Source of the DNA: Melghirimyces profundicolus
Lineage (GTDB): Bacteria; Bacillota; Bacilli; Thermoactinomycetales; DSM-45169
Reading direction: 5' to 3'
DNA length: 36,965 nucleotides
Assembly (NCBI RefSeq): GCF_003054245.1
Contig: NZ_QBKR01000030.1
Span: forward strand, 1 to 36,965
Shown here: positions 8,327-18,700 of the stretch, piece after piece
How positions within the stretch are numbered: the first letter of the stretch is position 1
Layout: every line of letters starts with the position of its first letter
Made by a program: the position numbers and the translations under genes
The notes under the pieces: generated by a model
Told to the model about the DNA's origin: nothing
The model's input: the letters and a program-made list of their open reading frames with translations, nothing else
Databases searched by the model: none

Positions 8327-8896
8327 TTAAGGGGTCGATTCCGTCAGGGTCGTGATTATTTGCCACACGGCAACAATAATGGTGATGGCAATGGCAACCA
8401 CAGACAGCCCCGTGGTAATAGCGGTCCCCACCACCCACCGCATTTTTGATTCTATTTTTTGTTCGACATTTTGCATGCTGTTTCGCATCTCGATGATTTC
8501 TTGATGGCGTTGATTGTCGCGATCCCGCATTTCAGTCATTGCCGAATCAATCATTCGGGCGATTCGGTCTTCTGATGAAGTAATGGTGTTTTTCATATCA
8601 TTCATGTCCCGGTCCAGCTTATCGATATATTTCTCCTGCCAGTTCATGAATGATTCCCCCTTTGGTAGGTCTTCTTCTTTGCCGGAAGCAGCTTGTTTCA
8701 AGTATTCACGGAAATCATGAGGTCCTTTTATTGTTTCCACAAGTGATATGTTTCTTCCTTCAGTATAATACATGGCATGGGGTTTGGGGTGTATGTAAAC
8801 TCTTGTCCCATGTACAGATTCACGGTTTACTTTATCCTTGTTTCTGTGTACAGGATCCAGATGAGAGCGAATTTTTTTATATTTTTCGGCTTCCAT
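8327..8896 (-). CDS. coiled-coil protein with a C-terminal membrane anchor, function unknown
   Basis: ATG 8896 follows GGAGG by 7 nt, and that site overlaps the stop of the preceding gene. The 189-aa product has a polar N-terminal part (about 1-100, including GTRVYIHPKPHAMYY). A long heptad-rich helix follows at about 105-155 (DKLDRDMNDMKNTI ... NSMQNVEQKIESKM), then one hydrophobic helix (VVGTAITTGLSVVAIAITII) and a short tail. This predicts a tail-anchored, probably oligomeric protein facing the cytoplasm. I recognise no family. It is the last gene of the minus-strand cluster and is AT-richer than the BREX core, so it may have been acquired separately. It could be an effector or a membrane scaffold. 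That is speculation. Confidence 0.75.
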   Translation of the reverse strand: MEAEKYKKIRSHLDPVHRNKDKVNRESVHGTRVYIHPKPHAMYYTEGRNISLVETIKGPHDFREYLKQAASGKEEDLPKGESFMNWQEKYIDKLDRDMNDMKNTITSSEDRIARMIDSAMTEMRDRDNQRHQEIIEMRNSMQNVEQKIESKMRWVVGTAITTGLSVVAIAITIIVAVWQIITTLTESTP

Positions 8897-8899
8897 CTT

Positions 8900-9532
8900 T
8901 TATCCTCCAAGGTTATTTAGGGTATTGATAATTTCGTCAATGTCATGTGGTTCAACTTGGATATCCAGATACCTCCCGTCCATTCTGACAAAACGAATAA
9001 TTCGCTCCCCTTTTCCGTCAAGGGATTGTGAGATATTGGAGAGCTTTAACGGTTGAGTACGAGCCACTGCGTATTGATTGCATATCGGGATGATTGCCCG
9101 ACAAAAGGAACTGAACTCACTTTTAAATTCCTTGGGTAAAGACTCTGGCCATTTTATTAACTCATCTTGTTCATAACCTCTTTCGTAAAAAAGAATGAGA
9201 CTCCATAAATTGATTCCGAGCAACTCAGTAAATGAGGAATCCAAATCGTCCAAACAATGAGGCCAATCGGGTCTTGACAAATAAGAAGTAAATAGTTGCT
9301 GGGCTTTTACAAATATCAGTCGATCGTTTTTGTACTGATCAAATAAATCACCCAGGTAACTTTCCGCTTGGTACCCGTTTTCATACGCCAATATAAATCC
9401 ATCCTTTCCACAAATAGGTGCTATGAATATATTACCACTCTGGAAACAATTAGTATATCCCCTGTATTTAAGCAAAAAAATAGAAACAAACGACTCCCCC
9501 TTCAATGGAAAGTCGTTTGTTTCAGAGAACAT
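8900..9532 (-). CDS. hypothetical protein overlapping the pglZ stop
   Basis: ATG 9532 shares its A with the pglZ stop (TGATG), a classic reinitiation arrangement; an in-frame TTG lies at 9535. The 210-aa product (MFSETNDFPLKGESF ... DIDEIINTLNNLGG) is soluble, mixed alpha/beta in character, with no motif I recognise. Its first 20 codons coincide with a strong terminator hairpin (9474-9523). The true start may therefore lie further in, for example a TTG at the L of GFILAYENG preceded by GGAAAGG. Only 3 nt separate it from the next gene, so the two are co-expressed. The low GC of both sets them apart from the BREX core. I considered BrxE, which BREX type 6 encodes, but cannot support it from sequence. 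Confidence 0.6.
   Translation of the reverse strand: MFSETNDFPLKGESFVSIFLLKYRGYTNCFQSGNIFIAPICGKDGFILAYENGYQAESYLGDLFDQYKNDRLIFVKAQQLFTSYLSRPDWPHCLDDLDSSFTELLGINLWSLILFYERGYEQDELIKWPESLPKEFKSEFSSFCRAIIPICNQYAVARTQPLKLSNISQSLDGKGERIIRFVRMDGRYLDIQVEPHDIDEIINTLNNLGG
9474..9523 (-). terminator. strong intrinsic terminator just after pglZ
   Basis: GAAACAAACGACT (9511-9523 on the complement) pairs perfectly with AGTCGTTTGTTTC (9483-9495), a 13-bp stem. On the minus strand it is followed by TATTTTTTTG. It begins 9 nt after the pglZ stop and lies inside the apparent 5' end of the next ORF. It would end most BREX transcription and leave the two downstream genes with reduced or separate expression. 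Confidence 0.75.
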
Positions 9533-12099
9533 CAAACATCATACACCCTCAGCTCGAAGGGCTCTTCTTCATACAACTCCGTCTCGCTTCCCGTTACATC
9601 TTCCATCCGCAACACACAGGCTTCCCCCAACGGGTAACGGCCTTCGATCAGGGTGAAGGTGACCTCCTGGTGGCGTTCCGTTGCTTCCTGTTCGCTGTCG
9701 AAGATGAGGTTCACTTCGTTGGAGATGCGCTCCTCTCCTCTGTACAAGGCGGCGCGGATATGGCGGGGACGGAGGTCTTGGGAGACTTTCTGCTCCTGGA
9801 AGAAGAGGACATTGAAGCGGTAGTGGGTGATCACTTTGGACCGCATCGCCACCCGGACATCGACCCGTTGTTCTTCCTTTTTCCGAGCCTGTCCGTGGAT
9901 TTCACGGTACTGGATCACCGGAACCACGGCTTCCTGGGGCATGGGACCGCCGTGAACAAACTTCATTCCGCCCCCTGCCTTGAAGCGGTTGAGCCCCTTG
10001 GCCACCACCGCCTCCAGATCCAGATTCAGATAGTCGAGAGACACCTTCTGCCCTCCGGGAGGAACGGTCAACTCCCGGCCGATGGCAAACCGGCGGTGTT
10101 GTTCCATGACGGACCCTTCCACCCGCTCGGCCAACTGATCCGCTTGCACTGCGGAATGCTGATATAAGAACCCGTGGTCGGCGGTGATAAAAATCCGTTT
10201 GGCACTGAACGTGCCGGTCAGTTTACCCACTACACGGACCAGCTCGTCGATCGCCTGTTGCACATCGTCAAAGGTGTAGGTCTCGGTCACCTGCTGATCG
10301 CCGGTGGCATCGATCCGGTTATGATACAGGTAAATGACTCTTTGGCCTTTAATCGCTTTCAAGCCTTTTTCCTTGCCCAGATGGATAAAATCATCCAGTC
10401 GGAAGGCTGATGACTCGGGCACCGCCTTTTGCAGGATCTTTTCCCGGTTGCTCACTCCTTTGGCCGGGATCCCCTCCACAAACACGGTTCCCTGATCGTC
10501 GATATCGGTCACCTCACCGGGGAGCAAAGCGGCCATCCCCAGTTGGGTGTAGGAGGGAAGGGAGGCCTGCATCGGCTCCAGGGACACCTCGGCGTTCAGG
10601 CGTCGGCCCAGATTTTCTGACAGCTCCGCCCCGGCTTCATAACGGAGGGCATCGGAAATGATGACAAAAATGCGTTCCGGTGAGCGATCCACAATGGGAT
10701 CGATTTTTTCCCGGAAAAAACGGGCTTGCTGCAACACGCCGTCGATCGGCCATTGGGCCGCCAATTTCCCCGCCATGAGTTGATCCGTGTAACCGGCCAA
10801 CCCGGACAGAAACTCTTCCTCATACCACTGAGTCAACCGGTCGACCAGCTCACTCAAAAATACCTCCGGCATCCCGGCCTGACTGTAGATCCACATCATT
10901 TTCCGGTAGGTTTGATCGATTTTATAATCGTGCTCCGAATAGGCTTTCACCCAATCCCGTCCGGTCATCTTGCGATGGTCTCTTTGTCCCTCTTCTTTGT
11001 AAAGAACCATGGTCAGTGCATGGGTGAAAAACCGATACACACAGCGGATACGGGGTTCCTGTGCCCAAGGTGCGGTCAGCCGCTTGTCGATCATCTCCTG
11101 CAAGCCGCAACCGGTCGCCCCATGGTTCAACAACATCTCGTTAAGGTACTCGATCAATACCTGATCCGCCACCGGGAAGGTACGGCAATCGGCCACCTGA
11201 TCGGGGGATAATTTCTTTAACCGTCCATAGAGCCCCCAATCCGCCTCCAGTTGCTTCAACAGGGGACGGAGGACACTCCGGCCCGACTCCTCCCGCAGCC
11301 AATCCTCAAGAAAGACGTAGCAGGTATTGGGCATGCGGGTATCCAATAAAGGCAAATCCTTTTCCAGTTCAGGCGTACAGGTGACCGCATGACACCGAAC
11401 CAGGGTGCCAAAGACTTCCCGCAGCGATGGGGAGTCCGTTCCGGGCAATCCGAAATGGGCGTATAACCAATCGTAAAAATCCTCCAGATGGGCAAACTTC
11501 CGAATTTGGTTCAGGGCCTCGTTCTCCTCTTCATCCAACCCCCGCTCCAGAACGGAACGCACCAGATCCGTCGGTTCCGTGCTTTTGGCCTGGGTGAGTA
11601 CGGCGAAAACCGCCGCCTTCCAATCCCGTTCATCCCCTTGAAGGCGCGAGAACCGCCGAAACTTTTCCTTCCGTCGCTTTTCCCGGAAGAACACCCGGTA
11701 TCGTTGCAAAAACGGACGGGCCAAGGCGGAGTCCAAGCCCAATTCCCCCGCGAGCAAGGCAATTTCGTCGGTTTTAAACTCGGCGGAGTAAAGGAGGATG
11801 TCCAGCAGCACGTTTTGTCTGTCCGGCGGTCTATTAAAGGGAGCGTAAATGAGAAAAGAGGTTTCCTTCTCCTCCACTTCCACCCTGTATTTTGTCTGGA
11901 ACGCGTTGTTTTCGGTCAGCTCCCACACTTGGATCCCATGCTCTTCCAGGGCGCGGCGGATTTCCTCCAGGTCCCTCCCTTCGGCGTCTTCGTCATACCA
12001 GAACACGATTGCCCGGTTCCCGGGCGATCGGCTTTTTTCCTGTTCGAAAAGCTCCAGCAGATTGGCCGTCAACTCCAACTCTTCCACCTGCTTTCCCAT
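9532..12099 (-). CDS. pglZ: BREX alkaline-phosphatase-fold protein PglZ
   Basis: ATG 12099 follows GGGAAG. The 855-aa protein starts MGKQVEELELTANLLELFEQ and then AIVFWYDEDAEGRD, as in BREX PglZ. The phosphatase-fold core shows IISDALRYEAGAEL (Asp about 483), SYTQLGMAALLPG and FITADHGFLYQH (Asp 641, His 642), matching the metal-binding positions of the alkaline phosphatase superfamily. PglZ is an essential BREX component. It is thought to act with PglX and BrxB, and nuclease activity has been reported for some homologues. The gene is separated from pglX by 86 nt that include a terminator hairpin, unlike the tight spacing elsewhere in the operon. Confidence 0.95.
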   Translation of the reverse strand: MGKQVEELELTANLLELFEQEKSRSPGNRAIVFWYDEDAEGRDLEEIRRALEEHGIQVWELTENNAFQTKYRVEVEEKETSFLIYAPFNRPPDRQNVLLDILLYSAEFKTDEIALLAGELGLDSALARPFLQRYRVFFREKRRKEKFRRFSRLQGDERDWKAAVFAVLTQAKSTEPTDLVRSVLERGLDEEENEALNQIRKFAHLEDFYDWLYAHFGLPGTDSPSLREVFGTLVRCHAVTCTPELEKDLPLLDTRMPNTCYVFLEDWLREESGRSVLRPLLKQLEADWGLYGRLKKLSPDQVADCRTFPVADQVLIEYLNEMLLNHGATGCGLQEMIDKRLTAPWAQEPRIRCVYRFFTHALTMVLYKEEGQRDHRKMTGRDWVKAYSEHDYKIDQTYRKMMWIYSQAGMPEVFLSELVDRLTQWYEEEFLSGLAGYTDQLMAGKLAAQWPIDGVLQQARFFREKIDPIVDRSPERIFVIISDALRYEAGAELSENLGRRLNAEVSLEPMQASLPSYTQLGMAALLPGEVTDIDDQGTVFVEGIPAKGVSNREKILQKAVPESSAFRLDDFIHLGKEKGLKAIKGQRVIYLYHNRIDATGDQQVTETYTFDDVQQAIDELVRVVGKLTGTFSAKRIFITADHGFLYQHSAVQADQLAERVEGSVMEQHRRFAIGRELTVPPGGQKVSLDYLNLDLEAVVAKGLNRFKAGGGMKFVHGGPMPQEAVVPVIQYREIHGQARKKEEQRVDVRVAMRSKVITHYRFNVLFFQEQKVSQDLRPRHIRAALYRGEERISNEVNLIFDSEQEATERHQEVTFTLIEGRYPLGEACVLRMEDVTGSETELYEEEPFELRVYDV

Positions 12100-12142
12100 C
12101 GACTTCCCTATTTCCGTTCCGTTTCCTCCGTGGAAAGTATAA

Positions 12143-12174
12143 CAAAAAACGATGAGCAGTGGCGTCTGCTCATC
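12143..12174 (-). terminator. intrinsic terminator between pglX and pglZ
   Basis: GATGAGCAG and CTGCTCATC form a perfect 9-bp stem with a 6-nt loop. On the minus strand it is followed by GTTTTTTG, beginning 12 nt after the pglX stop. A -10-like TATACT lies just after it, without a clear -35. It could set the PglX:PglZ ratio by partial termination or separate two transcription units. Confidence 0.7.
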
Positions 12175-12185
12175 CAGTTCCGATA

Positions 12186-15100
12186 TTATCGGATCTTTGC
12201 CAAGATATCCCCCAGCTTTTTATAGTTCTCCACCACCCCGTCGTCCAGATCCAGTTCCATGCGCCGGTTGGCCACTTCAGCCAACTTCTGGTCGTATTGG
12301 ATCAGTTCTTCCTGCCGGTCTTGGAGAGTGGTCCGTTTCTTTGTTAGCTGACGTTTTTCGCTTGCGGACAGCGTGGGATCGGCCAGGCGTTGTTCGATGT
12401 ATTTCTCCTCCTGACGCAGTTTCATCTGAAGTTCTTGCACGTAGCGGAAGCGCAAGGTTCCCAACGTGTGAGGGTTGTAACGGTGCAGGTAGATCAGGGC
12501 CCGCATCCCTTTTTTCTTTCCCGAGTCGGCCATCCAGTAGATGGGCCGCTTCTGGTAGATGCGGCAGTGATCCTTGTAAAACTCATCGAAGAAATAGCGG
12601 CGGATCCGCTCCTCGGCGCTCTCGTTGGCCCGGATCTTGCCCAGGGATTCCGCCAGCCACTGCAGGTTGCCCGCCAACTCGCTTTCCCCGTAGATCGCCG
12701 TCAGGATTCGGTTCAGCCAGGTGATAATGTCGTCCTCAAAGTAGGCCACGTCGGTCAACGGCACGATTCCATCCTGATCGGGGACAATCGTCCGGTACTT
12801 GGATGAATCCCACTCTCCCCCGGCATAGGCCAATCCATCGACATCCAGGGAATAGCGGCCCATAATCAGGCCGACACAGTAGGAAAGGAAGGACTTCGCA
12901 TCCCGCTCCCGATCCGCCTTGCGGACGGTCACTTCCTCATCTGGCACCTCCGGGGTCAGCTCCTCCTGCAAACCGTAGAGATCGATGAAGATCCGGTTCA
13001 GTTCCTCTTCGTTCGCCTTCAGTTGGTTGAACTGGTTCTCGGCATGTTCCGCCCAGTTGGCATAGGATTGGGCCAGGTTTTTGGCATCCCCTTTATAGGT
13101 GAGAAAGGGATGCTTTTGAAAGTCCCAGGAGGTTTCAAAGGAGTCCCAGTCGGTTTTGGAAATGGAGATGTTTTTCATACTAATTTTATAAACCTCATCT
13201 GGTATATCTCTTTCCAACATTGGAAGCTTTTTAATCGCCCCTACCTCAAACCCAATACTCGGAGAAGTTATACCTAAAAAATACGATTGCACCTTAGAAT
13301 TTAATAAAGATAACACTTTAACCATATTTATATAATTATCAATATAGCAACAAGACCCTTTATGTCCCGGTATCAACCCTTTTGGACTATATCTAAATGA
13401 TATAGCACCAGAGCTGACCAACCCCCAAGTAATCCCTTCATAAAAATAGTATTTTATATTTTTCGCGACGTAACTGTAGTTACCATTTAGATAGGGATAC
13501 CTTTTAACGATTTCTTCTTTTATTTCCTTACCGTTATTCTCCCAATTCACAACATAATCTTGGTTTCCATACCATTTCCTGAATGGACCTCCCTTGTTAT
13601 GAGGAAACCACTTTTTTTTACTTTCCATAGCTTCCTTAACATTTTTACAACCGAAACCAATTCGCTCATATTGGACCTCGTGCCACAAGCGTAAAAACCG
13701 GTTATTATCCGTGGTCGCTAATCCTTGTTTTGGCTGGGCAATCTCTCCCAACTTCTTATTCTCCCGAAACACCTTCCGCACTTGATCCGATACCCAGTAA
13801 GCAATCGGAGAGCCGGGGATATCTTGAAAAGTACTTTGTTCACGATAATACACATGTCTTCCTTCTAAAAAGCCTTGTTCCTTCTCTTTTGCTCTAGTAT
13901 ATTCCACCAGACGATGGTAGCTGCCCACAAATCGTTGAAGCTGTATCTTCCTCATCACATAACTGGTGCTTTGCACCACTTCCCCTCCCACATCTTCAAA
14001 TGCGCGGGGACCCAAATGCAGCATAGATATGATGGTTTCATTGTCCAAGATCTTATTTCTCAGCTTTTCATAACTGCTTAAAAACATCCAAGAATGTTGA
14101 TTAATTGAGGATGAAAAGCCATTTTTTCTTGCAAACGCATGGCTTCTCTCCATAAATACGGTAAATAAATCACCCTTTGAATCCGGGTAATTCTTTTTCA
14201 CAAACCGACTCAACTCCGGATTCATTCCCCGGGAGCCCATATACGGTGGATTGGTCACCACCACATCATACTGACCCGCCAGCACACTCGCCTGTTTCAA
14301 CAACCCTTTCACCAAAGGCAGCTGCTCATAGAGCTTTGCGTTAAACAGCGACGGCCGGCCCTCATCAAAGAGTTGGTCCACTCTGTCGATCCACCGGTCA
14401 ACATCCCCCGATTCCGGCTGCAAAATGGACCCGAAGTTCCGGGCACCCACAAACTGATCCAGTAACACCTGTAACTCTTCTTTCCCCCGTTCATCCTCTG
14501 CCACGTAGGCCGCCATTTCTTCTCTGTCAAGGGAGTCGGATTCCTCGATGGCAAGAATGTTCACCTTCGGAGGGTGACGGAAGACGCGGCGGGATTTTTT
14601 CCGGGCTTTCATCATCAGGGCGAAGGCCGCCAGTTGGGCCGCCCGCTTGTCGATGTCGATCCCGTAGAGGTTCTTTTCGAGGATCAGCGTCGGGATGTCC
14701 CGGACGGGGTATCCCTGCTCTTCATAGATCAAGTACAACAGATCAAAGGCATAAACGAGGATATGTCCCGATCCACAGGCGGGGTCCAGCACCGTGATCT
14801 CTTCCGGGGAGAGATCCGGGTTTCTCAGTTCTTCCAGCTGTTTTTGAACCTCTTCTTCCTGCTCCGCCGGTTCGATGTAATAGGTCATCTTCCCCTTGAG
14901 CTCCGACCCGGGATGGGATTCCAGCCACAGGTGGCCCAGGGAGTTCTCCACCATGTAGCGCACAATCCAACGGGGCGTGAACATTTGGGTCGCTGCCGGG
15001 ATGCTGTCTTTTCCGATCTTATTGTTTTTCTTTAATCCGGAGAAGATCTCATCCTTCTTTTCGGAGATGTAATACTGATACAACCACCCGATCACTTCCA

Positions 15101-15707
15101 CCTGGGCAAAATCCTCCTCGGACAGTTCCCGATTCATCACGTTGATGACCGAATCGGAGTGAAGGAGGTTGTCGGGAAGGAGCAGGGCGGCATAGTCGTC
15201 GATCTTCTCAAAGAGGAAGGGGAGGATCTCGCTCAACTCGTCACACTGGGCGATCAGGAGCTTTCGATAGGCCCCTTCCCGGTCTCCGGTTTGCAGGAGA
15301 GCGTCGATCTCCCCCACTTCCACCGGCAGACCGGACGGGTGGTAGTCGGTCAGGATGTCCGGGTCCACCTTTCCCGGAGTGGCGCTGGAGAGAACGCGGA
15401 TACGGGAAGGAAGGTAGTTGTGCACCTCCATGTAGCGGATGGCGATCAAGCGGTTGAACCAAGTGTAGGCCACTTCTTCGACCAGCTGATCGAAGCCCTT
15501 CTCCCGAATAGCCTGAAACAACTTGGTGAACGTCTTCCGGTCCTTTTGGCCGTACCGTACTTGATTCACTTCGATATAATCGGCACCTTCGGTGATGTCA
15601 GGCAAGCCTTCGGGGGTGATCCCGAAGGCTTTGGCCTTTAATTCCACTTGCTTGATCAGTTCCTTACGGGAAAAGACGGCAAAATTCTTCAACGCGGTTT
15701 TGTTCAT
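12186..15707 (-). CDS. pglX: BREX adenine-specific DNA methyltransferase PglX
   Basis: ATG 15707 lies 7 nt after GAGGTG and 10 nt beyond the brxC stop. The 1173-aa protein has methyltransferase motif I as LDPACGSGHILVYAF (Asp 308) and motif IV as NPPY (Asn 486), the signature of N6-adenine methylation. The N-terminus (MNKTALKNFAVFSRKELIKQ) and length match BREX PglX. It methylates host DNA at a non-palindromic site and marks it as self. The region after motif IV, residues about 500-845, is the expected target-recognition part and is clearly AT-richer than the rest of the gene. This suggests replacement by recombination. The C-terminal part has a long coiled coil (RQEEKYIEQRL ... LQDRQEELIQYDQKL). 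Confidence 0.95.
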   Translation of the reverse strand: MNKTALKNFAVFSRKELIKQVELKAKAFGITPEGLPDITEGADYIEVNQVRYGQKDRKTFTKLFQAIREKGFDQLVEEVAYTWFNRLIAIRYMEVHNYLPSRIRVLSSATPGKVDPDILTDYHPSGLPVEVGEIDALLQTGDREGAYRKLLIAQCDELSEILPFLFEKIDDYAALLLPDNLLHSDSVINVMNRELSEEDFAQVEVIGWLYQYYISEKKDEIFSGLKKNNKIGKDSIPAATQMFTPRWIVRYMVENSLGHLWLESHPGSELKGKMTYYIEPAEQEEEVQKQLEELRNPDLSPEEITVLDPACGSGHILVYAFDLLYLIYEEQGYPVRDIPTLILEKNLYGIDIDKRAAQLAAFALMMKARKKSRRVFRHPPKVNILAIEESDSLDREEMAAYVAEDERGKEELQVLLDQFVGARNFGSILQPESGDVDRWIDRVDQLFDEGRPSLFNAKLYEQLPLVKGLLKQASVLAGQYDVVVTNPPYMGSRGMNPELSRFVKKNYPDSKGDLFTVFMERSHAFARKNGFSSSINQHSWMFLSSYEKLRNKILDNETIISMLHLGPRAFEDVGGEVVQSTSYVMRKIQLQRFVGSYHRLVEYTRAKEKEQGFLEGRHVYYREQSTFQDIPGSPIAYWVSDQVRKVFRENKKLGEIAQPKQGLATTDNNRFLRLWHEVQYERIGFGCKNVKEAMESKKKWFPHNKGGPFRKWYGNQDYVVNWENNGKEIKEEIVKRYPYLNGNYSYVAKNIKYYFYEGITWGLVSSGAISFRYSPKGLIPGHKGSCCYIDNYINMVKVLSLLNSKVQSYFLGITSPSIGFEVGAIKKLPMLERDIPDEVYKISMKNISISKTDWDSFETSWDFQKHPFLTYKGDAKNLAQSYANWAEHAENQFNQLKANEEELNRIFIDLYGLQEELTPEVPDEEVTVRKADRERDAKSFLSYCVGLIMGRYSLDVDGLAYAGGEWDSSKYRTIVPDQDGIVPLTDVAYFEDDIITWLNRILTAIYGESELAGNLQWLAESLGKIRANESAEERIRRYFFDEFYKDHCRIYQKRPIYWMADSGKKKGMRALIYLHRYNPHTLGTLRFRYVQELQMKLRQEEKYIEQRLADPTLSASEKRQLTKKRTTLQDRQEELIQYDQKLAEVANRRMELDLDDGVVENYKKLGDILAKIR
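13170..14210 (-). other. AT-rich segment of pglX (putative target-recognition region)
   Basis: Within pglX, base composition drops sharply between about 13170 and 14210 (for example 13441-13500, rich in A/T runs). Both flanks resemble the GC-richer BREX genes. The borders are by eye. The segment follows the NPPY codons (14241-14252) and fits a swapped specificity module. Confidence 0.5.
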
Positions 15708-15717
15708 GCGGACACCT

Positions 15718-18700
15718 CTATCGGATGATGTGAAGGTTTTTTCCTCGTTTCAAGGAAGACTGAAGATGGGAACGGAGTTCATCCAGAAACGCTTCCAGTT
15801 CCTCTTCACTTTTCAATGGCTTCCCTGTGGCGGGAATCCACTGGGACAGGGAAACCCGGGCCACTCCACCGCCATCGGTTACTTGGGCGATTTTTTCCTG
15901 CAGGTGATGGTAGTCCTTGGACACTTTTTCCCGGTAAGTGGACAGAGTGGAGCGGTTTTGTGCCCGGTGAATTTCCCCTTTGTACACCTGGAACTGGGCT
16001 TTGGTTTCCCGGATCAGGGAGACGGCATCGGGACGCGTGCCGTATTCGGATTCCATCCCATCCACGGCTCCCTCCACCTCTTCGATCTGGCGCAGGACTT
16101 CCTTCGCTTCCCCTTCCACCAATTCTCCCAAGCGTTCTTTCAGTCGCTCGCACAGACGGGCCAGGTTGGGGATCTCCCGATACGGATTGGGGTTTTGAAG
16201 AATGGCCTCAATCGCTTTTCGGTTCTCCACCACCTCCTGATCCCCGTCAAAGGCGATAAGGTCGTCAGCGTGGCTTTTCAACAGACCCACCGCCTGATCG
16301 AACAGCTCTTTCCCCTTGCCGTTGTAGAAGGAACCATAGTGTTCCAGCTGTTCCACTCCGTCACGGATGTCGTCGAAGGCGTCGATCGTTTCATGGACGA
16401 AGGTTTTCGAATCATGGATCTCCAACAGGGATTGCAGCTGTTCCCGGATTGCTTGGATTTGCTCCCCATTGGGATAGGGGAAGGCGGGATCACTGTTTCG
16501 GTATTTTACCTCCATCGCTTCAGCTTCCTGCTTCACATTCCCGATCCGATCCCGGAGGAGGCGTGCCCCGTCCTGGTAGGTCTCCACCGGCTCATAGTAG
16601 TTGAACACTTCCTGAAGCAAATCGGCGATATCACCCCTGACACGCGGAGGCATCCCTACTTTCACTTTGAGCTGAATTTTTTCCACATCGGCTTTACTCA
16701 GCAACCGTTTGACGTAATCCGGATGATCGGCCTGAAGGGGTTCATTCAGATAGGTCAGCTCCACCTTGCCGGCATGGTCCAAGGCGGCGACGATCCCGGC
16801 AATGTTGGCCTGGGTCCATCCGTAAGGCTTCCGTGTGAACACATCGAACAGTTGCTTCAAAACGGCTCTGTGCTGCCGCTGCAGAAAACCGTTCATCTCA
16901 TCAAAGGCCAATTGGTTGGCGATTCCGCCTCCGGGCAAGCCATGGTTGGCCCATTCCAGTATCGTCTCTTTGGCGGCATCCAACGGGACGGATTCATTCA
17001 TGTAGCTCCATTTGGGGTAGGAGTTCTCCACGAGCTTTTTCAACGCTTCGTTGACCTGGTGTTCTACGGTCCCGCTGAACGTATAGTCTTTTCCGTCGAT
17101 GTAAAAGACGGCTTCCTGACAGGCGGACCTCAGCTTGTCATAGCCCTGCCGTTCAAATTCCTCCCGCTGTTCCCGCAAATGGTTGAAGATTTTACGATAC
17201 TCTTCGGAGAGGTTGGAGGCGTCTTTCACCCGGAGATAGCTGTCAATCTTCTCCGTGTTTTCCAACGCCTCTTCAAAGGTTTTGGCCTGCTCATCCGGGA
17301 TCCGCATAATAGCGACCCCGTTATGGGACTGAAGCCGGGCTTCTTCCTCCGAGAAGTTCCGGGTAACGACCCACAGGGTCAGATCATGGGAAGACGACCC
17401 CTTCACATATCCATTGAACTTTTTGTTGAAATCAAAGGGGGCCTTATTGTACAAAAACCGCGGGGCGCTGTAGATTTCGTTAAAAAAGTGCTTTCCAAGA
17501 CGGGCATCGACGTTGGCCTCATTGACCGGGGTGCGTTCCACCTCCCGCTGGATTTCCTGTTCATCATCACTCAGGAACGTGAAGGTCTGGTGAGCATCTT
17601 CCTGAATCAACACTTTGTTTTTCAACCGGTGAAGGGAGCGTCTTACCTGTTTTTCCACATCGGACTTGATGGCGTCCACACTGTCGATGAGGAGGGTGGT
17701 GATATTTTCCACAGTGGCCTCAATTTCTCTGACGCCTTTGATCATATACAGAACTTTGAGCACCTCGATGTCAAAGTCCTCGATCCCTTCCCGCTCCCGG
17801 GCCCGGTTGATGGTACTGACGATGGAACTGTCGAGAAACCGACGGATCGTTTGGTAAAACTGGGAAAACCGTGCCAGCCGGTCGGTCCCCTCATCTTTGA
17901 GTTGAAGAGCCACTTCCTGGACGGCGTTCAGCAAAGAGCGTTCCCCGTGGGCCAGATGTTTTCCCGCTTCCCCCTGGGTCCGAACTTTCTCGAAAACCTT
18001 CTGCAAGAGTTCAATCTGATAAGGAACAAAGGGGTAAAAGTGAACAAAATCCTCTGCCGAGCGATAACCCGAATTAAATGCGGAACGGTTCCGGTCAAAA
18101 GCCAACAGGTTTTGCAGGGATTGCTCTTCCATGTCAAACCGGCTGTGCAGTTCATCGGCGGCGGGAGCTGTTTTTTCCAACAGACGGCGCCGGATCACTT
18201 CGTCGGTGTTGGAACTGGTCAGGTTGATCCGGGTGGGGAAGCGCCCCTGGATTTTGGAGAAGTCGTCAAAACCGGCGATTTTGGTCACCGAGTCGATCTG
18301 CTCCTGGGAGGTCACCAACACCCAGACCCGTCCCAGACAGCTTTTCCCCAGGTCTTCGACCACCGTTTGCAGGTTTAACATCAGCCTGCGGTTGTCCCCG
18401 ATGTATTGGCCGATTTCGTCAACCAAAAAGGTGAGACGGTATTTGGGACCCTGTGCTTCGCAGTGAGCGGCCACCAATTTGGCAAAGTCCTCCGAGCTGA
18501 TGGAAAAGTCCCGGTTGGCTGACGCCAAAAGATCGTCGGCGGTCGCTTCATCGAAGCCCATACGTCTCAGTGTTTCTTTGAAAGATTTGCGCTTAAATTT
18601 AATCTGTTGACGGCTGTTTTCCCAAGAGATTCCATCCACTTCCTCGAATGTGCGTTTAAAGACTTCGTAATCGCTGGCTTCAGCAATTTGCCGTTCCATA

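Noticed and set aside
15592-18378. 928-codon open frame on the plus strand opposite brxC
   Set aside because: It is antisense to a motif-complete brxC, has no ribosome binding site and no family likeness, and is rich in F, G and V as expected from the mirror of GC-biased codons.
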